64,000 nt of DNA from Strigamia acuminata (Eukaryota > Arthropoda > Chilopoda > Geophilomorpha > Linotaeniidae): NCBI GenBank assembly GCA_949358305.1, contig OX442319.1, positions 5,828,001 through 5,892,000 of the forward strand, read 5' to 3'. The translations under genes and the position numbers were made by a program. Below the pieces are notes generated by a model. That model was not told the origin of the DNA, did not search any database, and saw only the letters and a list, made by a program, of their open reading frames with translations. Shown one piece after another: positions 58,221-64,000 of the stretch. The stretch's first letter is position 1. Each line of letters opens with the position of its first letter.

Positions 58221-59346
58221 ATGCGTGAGATTGCGGCGGCGATGTCGACTAATGCGTGGGCCAGGGGACAAACTAACTCTTCCTCTTGCCACGCTGCGTT
58301 CGAGCGCCTGGACACGTCGTCGTTGTGGTCGGGCAAGACCGCTCCGCCCGTGGCCACGCTGTTCGCGCAGGACCCGCGCAACCCCAACTGGACGTTTGAC
58401 GACGCCTTCTACGCTTTCTCGCGCTTCGGCGACCAGCACGGCGACGGCCACTCCATCACGCTGTCGAAGATCGACAAGTGGTTCAAGCAGGCCAAGATTT
58501 TCAACAACGCGGCCATCACGACGGCCGACACGGCCATCAATTTCAAATTGATCGCGCGCCGGAACAAGCGCATCAACCAGGAAGAGTTTTATCGCTTCCT
58601 CGACGCTTTCTGTCGCAGCAAGAAAATTTGTCCCGTCGATATTGGAACGCGCCTCGTCGGTTGCGGCTCGCCCGAGAGCTATCCGTCGTCTCAGGCAAGA
58701 AAAGAAATACAAACATTGTTTCTTTCTATCTTGATGCTAAATTCGTACTGCGCATTCCTTCTGCGCAGACGATTTTCTAATTCCAGTTGTTATTTAGCAG
58801 TATTAAGCCTAATATTAGGCCTAATAATGCTAAAAATAAGGTAAATAAATAAAAATATTTTGGTACTACGCTGTAAATTGACGTTATTGTTGTTTATTTA
58901 CTTCATTTTAACATTATTAGGCCTAATGTTAGGCTTAATACTGCTAAATAACAACTGGAATTAGAAAATCAACTGCGCAGAATGGGGTGCGCACAGTGCT
59001 GGACTGGCCCGGCGGGCTACCGGGAGTTTCCCGGTGGCCCGTGGCCGCTGTGGTCTGTCGCGGCCTGCTGTGGCCTGTCCCGACTTCATAAAATGTGGCC
59101 CGGACACCCAGATTTCCCGGCCATAAATTTGTTCCCAGTCCAGCCCTGGGTGCGCAGTATGAATTTCGTTGTTTTCGTCAAAGATGCGTCCAGCATCGGC
59201 ACACATTTTCATTCGTTTATTTTGACAAAATTGGAATTAATTTGATTTATTCTTTGCAGCTGTGCCGAGTCGGTTGTCGTTCGTCGTCGTCGCGAGTGCA
59301 CGTCGATCCTCCGCTCTGCTTTAAACACGTTCTAAATACTAGTTAA
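58221..59346 (+). CDS. TPPP: TPPP/p25-alpha family protein (2 exons, ~186 aa)
   Basis: Exon 1 58221-58694, exon 2 59260-59346. The p25-alpha core is clear: FDDAFYAFSRFGD, ITLSKIDKWFKQAKIFNN, ITTADTAINFKLIARRNKR, INQEEFYRFLDAFC. TPPP proteins bind and bundle microtubules, often in cilia and glia. Insert length differs from vertebrate TPPP and the C-terminal GSxKERFD-type motif is not seen. The only in-phase donor I find after PSSQ is GC (CAG|gcaaga), so the last 28 residues depend on a GC-AG intron; otherwise the protein ends in a different exon. The start could be Met 58221 or 58242. It begins only 132 bp after the MTARC stop codon on the same strand. The intron contains two nested MITEs. Confidence 0.75.
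58733..59170. mobile_element. imperfect-palindrome MITE (copy 2) with a nested hAT MITE
   Basis: Same family as 26289-26518. The left end 'atgctaaattcgtactgcgc' and arm 'ctaattccagttgttattt' are complete here. The right arm is split by a 155-bp hAT MITE at 58994. Confidence 0.85.
58994..59148. mobile_element. 155-bp hAT MITE with 8-bp TSD (copy 2, nested)
   Basis: Reverse orientation of the 42050 copy and exactly as long. Starts CAGTGCTGGACTGG and ends ccagtccagccctg. Target duplication ggtgcgca at 58986-58993 and 59149-59156. Confidence 0.93.
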
Positions 59347-59389
59347 ATTTGGTTATATTTTTATTTCGGTGTTAATTAATGGATTAATT

Positions 59390-59592
59390 TTAAATAGAAC
59401 TCCTCGAGGCTCCTTATCTGGGCCAATCGGCTTAGAAAATTATGCGATGTCGCGGTTGGAAAAGTTTTTTTGTATTAGTCTTGTTTTTTTCGTGTGACCG
59501 AATAGATATGATTGCTATTTTAAATAGAATTCCTCGCGGCTCCTTATCTGGACCAAATCGGCTTAGAGAAATTATGCGATGTCGCAGGGGAA
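59390..59592. repeat. ~65-bp direct repeat, two copies
   Basis: 'tttaaatagaactcctcgag..ctccttatctgg' through 'ttatgcgatgtcgc' occurs at about 59389-59454 and 59518-59588, 130 bp apart, just after the TPPP-like gene. Confidence 0.85.
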
Positions 59593-59649
59593 AGATTTTA
59601 AAATTTAAAAATGTTTATATTGCAATGGTCAACTAAAAGGAGTGGAACT

Positions 59650-60300
59650 GTTTGGAATGAAACGAAAAAAATTTAAAGAAATAAAAATTATTTTCCTTTT
59701 TCTCTTAGCTTGTTTGATATCCTAATGATTTTTTATGAATAACTGGTTGAGAAATATAAAAATTCTCCCAGTTGAATCATAATAAAATAGGCCTATCAAA
59801 ACGAACTTAAAGGTGGAAACACAAAGGAGCGGGTAATATTCCTAAGCTTGCTAGTATAAGTTTAAAGCTTACTTGACCCGCTTTTGGCTTACCAGCTTAA
59901 CTGGCAAACTCAAGCTAGGTAGGTAGCTAGCCAGAAATTCCCACCAAAATCTCCTCCAAAGAAATTTCTCACGATTGTGATTAGTTGTCAAAGTCACATG
60001 ACCAAAACACCAGCAAGCTTGAAGCTGGTAAATCAAACCCAGTTTGATCGGAGCGGGTGAGAACAAGCTCGCTTTAAAACAAAGCTTTGAATAAAAACAC
60101 GAGCTTGTGCTTGCTCAAGCGGGCGAGTTTTTAGCCGTTTTTTCAAGTAGAAGCAAGCTTTTAAATTTTACCCGCTCCCATGTGTTAGTGTTACTTGACC
60201 AGTGGTTGGTTCAATCAAGCGGTAAACTAAGGTAGTTATGTTTACTGTTTTTTATCATTAAGCTTTATATTTATTTCATCCATTACAGACGATAGCAAAG
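59650..60300. repeat. dispersed repeat related to 48575-49210
   Basis: Shares 'aaagaaataaaaattatttt', 'ttacttgaccagtggtt' and 'aagctttatatttatttcat' with the ADAM10-like 3' flank. Here it is interrupted by a MITE (59807-60186) that the other copy lacks. Confidence 0.8.
59807..60186. mobile_element. MITE starting TTAA-AGGTGGAAACACA
   Basis: Left end 'aggtggaaacacaaaggagc' and right part 'aagcttttaaattttacccg' are inverse complements over the first approximately 45 bp. Homologous to 34366-34578. TTAA at the left border hints at a TTAA-targeting superfamily. Confidence 0.75.
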
Positions 60301-60407
60301 GACTCATCCTCGGCTAACGGGGTCACCCATCATCATCACAGACTGACCCCTTGCAGAATCTTCGGTTCCTGTTGACCACAATTGGAATACAGCTCCGACG
60401 GGGCGTG

Positions 60408-60625
60408 TCATCTAGCGCGAAAAAAATCTACCGGGACATGAATCTACCGTGACTTTGCAAACTGCGACTACGTATAAGAAGGGCTAACAAGGGGGGGCTG
60501 CGCCCCTCCCTCTTGACCCCCCCCGCAAGCCTAACCTTACTGGTTTTTTGATAAAAAACCATTTTTTTTGAGCGGCTTGTCGCGGTACATTGTTGTTGCG
60601 GTAAATTGTGTCGCGCTAGATGTGC
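60408..60625. mobile_element. MITE-like element with ATCTAGCGCGA ends
   Basis: 'atctagcgcgaaaaaaatct' and 'gtgtcgcgctagat' are inverted over 11 bp, with further 'taccg(g/c)gac' motifs inside both arms. A GC-rich hairpin (gggggggctgcgccccctccc-like) is in the middle. Confidence 0.6.
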
Positions 60626-61040
60626 GGCCCCGCTCCGGCGTCAAGGTTATGGAGGCTACTGAAGATCTTTATAATGTTGCCAGTGCCGACTGGTGTCAGT
60701 TGGTCACAACATAAACATTTGTCCATGGTTCTATACCTCCAAGATAAAAACTTACCACACAGGTAGTTCAAAGGATCGTGGATCAACCCCTGTTGGCGAA
60801 AAATAAAATTTTATTGATATAATAAATAAGTAAAATAATATAAGGATGGCAATGAAGATAGAGAGAGGAAAACTTAACAATTCATTTCTTTTATGCCTCG
60901 TAATTGTAACAATGTAACCTTATTATTACTGTAATAACCCAGAATCAGTGATTAAATAAAAAGAAATTGACGTGGAAAATAAATCGATCGTATTGCATTG
61001 AAAAATTGCAATTGAGATCTTGAAAACCCATCACACAAAA
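60626..61040. other. 3' flank of the first secreted Cys-rich gene
   Basis: AT-rich; the part from about 60785 is a copy of 62935-63231, so it belongs to the tandem gene duplication. No further gene seen. Confidence 0.5.
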
Positions 61041-61914
61041 TCAAAAGCCAAATATATTAAGAACATTTTGATTGGGAATATTTGCTAAGTTTCGAGCTTC
61101 TCTGTAGCACTCACGAAACAAATGTGCCACGTCAGCTGGAAAAGCGATCCCAAATACCACCTCTACAAAACAAAAAAACCGTGTTACTATACGAACAAAA
61201 ACCACAGTAAAATCAAAGAGCTAACTCACCTAAACCGATTGCAATTACTCCATCTTTGAAGATCGAATTTACAGAGTCCAAAAGTATTTCTTCATTCGTT
61301 TCGGAACATATTCCGAAGGTTAACGTAAACAGCTGCATTAAGTGGTCGGTAAGTTTGTTGCCTCGGCTACCGAATTCTTTAAACTCTTTCTGTTAAATTA
61401 GAATAACATGCAGCAAAATTTACCACAAAAAAAATCAAACTTGATTTCTTACCGATTTATATAATTTTCCACATTTAGGTGCCTTTTCAAAATGGTAAAT
61501 TTCAGGTTGGCAATGGCGTGCCTGTTCAGGAAATAATTAATTTTTTAAATTAGGTGAAGTCGAGAAACCAGAACTTACGGGTACTTACATCGGCTTTTAT
61601 GAAGGTGGTAAAGCAGCCACAGATGTGGCGATGAAACTGCAAATATAATTTTATTTTATAATTGTTGATTTATATTTTGATTACAAGTTACCTTGTCGTC
61701 AATGTGTTTGAATAAATTCTCCACAGCCTTGCACGTTGTGCTAATTATTTTGTCTTTCGGTGCACATACCTGACAGAAATTAAGATGGCGTTAAAAATTG
61801 AAAAATAAAAATTAATTAATTACTTACATCATCATCGTCATCGTAAGCAGAAATTGTAGTTGCTAAAACAATTAAAGCAAGGACGAAATAACGTTTGGAA
61901 GTCACATCAAACAT
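61041..61914 (-). CDS. secreted Cys-containing protein, copy 1 (6 exons, 187 aa)
   Basis: Exons 61914-61828, 61769-61692, 61636-61589, 61521-61453, 61389-61230, 61162-61041; phases agree. Signal peptide (YFVLALIVLATTISA) and an acidic DDDDD exon end, then a mature domain with about eight Cys (VCAPKDK, CKAVENLF, HICGCF, HCQPE, KCGKLY, GICSE, ECYREA) and amphipathic helices. The Cys count and helical character recall small disulfide-stabilised secreted proteins, but the spacing matches no family I know. Introns are 46-76 bp. A near copy follows at 63232. The function is unknown. Confidence 0.78.
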
Positions 61915-62551
61915 ATTGAGATGTGACAAGAGCATCAAATTTGAGCAGAAACGAATGGTCGAATAGACTAGACCTCGAAGTTTCCAAATAATAAAACAAT
62001 AAATTGTGCACCTGTGCATCTGCTTTATCAAACCACTGAATATTTGCATGATAAATAACTTATAGCACTTAAAATGGTTTACGATAATTGGCATTTATTA
62101 GTTCTGTTTACTTAGGTGATTAAAGTTTATTTTATAACGTTTTGAGAAAATATATGATTCATGAAATAAAGAAGAAATAAAAAGAATTATTTTGAGTTTA
62201 AAAAATATGCCTACAACAATCTATATCTTTCAGTTAAAATTAAAAAAAATTATTGAAAAAAAAATTACGGAGTACAATTTTAAACACATGGATTAGATTA
62301 GAATTTCTTGGAGATTTGCTCTGCTTTGAGAACAACGTCTGAAATGACCACTTGGAAATCAATATTGACCACTCAGAACTCAATTAAAATCTTACAGACA
62401 GACCTAAGTGTTCAATCTTTTGGTTGTGAGTGGCTACAATTAATGATTCCTAGTATTTAAGCCTGAAGATCTAGAGTTGTTGGCCATTTACAAATCTCCA
62501 GCAGTCAAAGAATCCAAGAACACCGTCAATTTCTCATCTACCACTGATACA
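61915..62551. other. intergenic spacer between tandem copies
   Basis: AT-rich; includes the putative promoter of the copy-1 gene. No exon supported, though 62464-62551 is open and could be an upstream part of the ORF at 62552. Confidence 0.35.
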
Positions 62552-62812
62552 ATGGCGAACACTTCGAACAATGATTGGGTGTTGGATCCGGAGGTTTCCT
62601 CCGCACTGCACGACGCTTTCGACCTCGACGAGCACGATATGGCGACCACGCAGAAGTTGCGAACATCGCTCGACGCTATTGCAACCGAAATGTTAGAAAG
62701 ATGTCCACGAGGTATGAAGCTGATTCCAGCACCCAAAGTTGCGTCTGCCGTCCCTGCCTCTGCACCAAAAACTGGAGAACCCAGGGCGACCAACAGGGAT
62801 ACCAAGGGATGA
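62552..62812 (+). CDS. uncertain small ORF (86 aa)
   Basis: ATG to TGA frame, GC-richer than its surroundings, on the strand opposite to the flanking tandem genes. Sequence MANTSNNDWVLDPEVSSAL..., one ATTQKLRTSLDAIATEMLER helix, a Pro/Ala tail. It stays open upstream to 62464 without an ATG and could be the last exon of a spliced gene. No family recognised; chance is not excluded. Confidence 0.3.
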   Translation: MANTSNNDWVLDPEVSSALHDAFDLDEHDMATTQKLRTSLDAIATEMLERCPRGMKLIPAPKVASAVPASAPKTGEPRATNRDTKG

Positions 62813-63231
62813 CGAGACTCTCCCAACATGGATGAGCTGTTTTAAATGGGCGGACCACATTTTGCAGTTAGATGCACCTGTGGGGAAATCGGTGAACACA
62901 CAAGTATTAGAGGCGCAACTAAGCTATTACTTGCAGCCCAGAAGCAAAATAAAATTTTTATTGTTATAATAAATAAGTAAAATAAATATAAGGATGACAA
63001 TCAATTTAGAGAGAGGAAAACTTAACAATTTATTTCTTTTATGCCTCGTAATTGTAACAATGTAACCACATTATTAATGGAATAAAATAATTAAGAATCA
63101 GAATGAAATTTATTGTTATTTAAAGTTACAGACACCAGTGATTAAATAAATATAAATTGACATGGAAAAATAAATCGATTGTATTGCATTAAAAAATTGC
63201 ATTTGAGATCTTGAAAACCCATCACACAAAA

Positions 63232-63962
63232 TCAAAAGTCAAATATATTTGGAAGAACGTTATGTTTGGAAATATTTGCTAATTTTCGACTTTCTCTGTA
63301 GCACTCACGAAACGAACGTGCCACGCTAGGTGGAAAAGCGATGTCATATACCAGCTCTACAAAAAAAAACCGTGTTACTATAAGTTACAAACAAAAACAA
63401 CAGTAAAATCAAAAAGCGAGCTCACCTAAACCAAATGCAATTGGTCCATCTTTGAAAAGCGATTTTACAGAGTCCAAAAGTATTTCTTCGTTCTGTTCGG
63501 AACATATTCCGAAGGTGGTAAACAGAAACATTAAGTGATCGGTAACTTTGTTGGTCTCGCTACCGATTTGTTTAAATTCTTTCTGTTAAAAGAGAATAAC
63601 ATTCAACAAAATTTACCACAAAAAAAATCACAATTGCTTTCTTACCGATTTGAATAATTTACCACATTTAGGTGCCTTTTCAAAATCGTAAGTTTCTGGT
63701 TGGCAATAGCTTGCCTGTTCAGGAAATAATTCATTTTTTAAATTAGGTGAAGCAGAGAAACCAGAACTTACGGATACTTACATCGGCTTTTATGAAAGTG
63801 GTAAAGCACCCGCAGACTTGGCGATGAAACTGCAAATACAATTTTATTTTATAATTGTTGATTTACATTTTGATTACAAGTTACTTTGTCGTCGATGTGT
63901 TTGAATAAATTCTCCACAAGCTTGCACATTGTGCCAATTATTTTGTCTTTCGGTGCACATAC
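63232..63962 (-). CDS. secreted Cys-containing protein, copy 2 (5' exon beyond the window)
   Basis: Exons 63962-63885, 63829-63782, 63714-63646, 63582-63426, 63356-63232 (TGA) correspond one to one to exons 2-6 of the copy-1 gene, with the same phases and all Cys kept. Exon 1 with the signal peptide must lie past position 64000. Many amino-acid changes (for example FHRQVCGCF against FHRHICGCF; IAFPPSVARSF against IAFPADVAHLF) but no stops, so both copies look functional. Confidence 0.8.
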
Positions 63963-64000
63963 CTGAAACAAATTAAGATGGCGTTAATAATTGAAAAATA

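Noticed and set aside
60508-60540. rho-independent-like GC hairpin followed by T run
   Set aside because: Bacterial terminators are not expected in this eukaryotic context; it lies inside a MITE-like element.

Overview
The window is genomic DNA from an invertebrate animal. It is AT-rich and full of simple repeats. Protein genes are split by many introns of about 50-70 bp with GT...AG borders, and the recognisable genes are metazoan signalling and membrane proteins: Wnt16, adenylate cyclase 8, an ADAM10-like sheddase, an ABCA3-like lipid transporter, GLD-2 poly(A) polymerase, mitochondrial amidoxime reductase and a TPPP/p25 protein. The exact phylum cannot be fixed from the sequence. I rebuilt exon chains by hand from splice sites, reading-frame phase and family knowledge; they have not been checked against transcripts.

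Layout. 0.57-1.14 kb: small SERTA-like gene (-). 2.1-8.8 kb: ten-exon PWWP-domain gene (-) of the MUM1/PWWP3 type; its fourth intron holds a complete 4.1-kb Mutator-like (MULE) DNA transposon with an intact 1076-aa protein (+). 9.2-12.8 kb: GLD-2 (+), head to head with the PWWP gene. 12.8-22.3 kb: gene-poor, with several minisatellites and a pogo-type MITE. 22.4-27.1 kb: Wnt16 (+). 28.2-30.5 kb: two tandem paralogous secreted proteins and a single-exon acidic protein (+). 31.1-31.5 kb: unknown small protein (-). 31.8-43.8 kb: 26-exon ABCA transporter (-), head to head with the ADAM10-like gene (44.2-48.6 kb, +). 49.6-55.8 kb: adenylate cyclase 8 (-), head to head with the MTARC gene (56.1-58.1 kb, +), which is followed after 132 bp by a TPPP-like gene (58.2-59.3 kb, +). 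61.0-64.0 kb: tandem pair of secreted Cys-rich genes (-); the second runs off the window.

Two themes stand out. First, almost every long intron is long because of a mobile element or a locus-private minisatellite, while the remaining introns are about 50-70 bp. Several MITEs have clear target-site duplications (8-bp hAT, TA pogo/mariner), one is nested in another, and one landed exactly on a splice donor of the ABCA gene. At least three TA-flanked MITEs carry a minisatellite inside them. Second, three divergent gene pairs share intergenic regions of only 305-430 bp, probably bidirectional promoters; the ADCY8/MTARC one holds a perfect CRE.

The best candidate for something unusual is the MULE. 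It combines a Zn-finger N-terminus, DDE transposase, SWIM finger, AT-hook, Ulp1-type cysteine protease and PHD finger in one unbroken reading frame, inside TIRs built from 24-bp palindromes.
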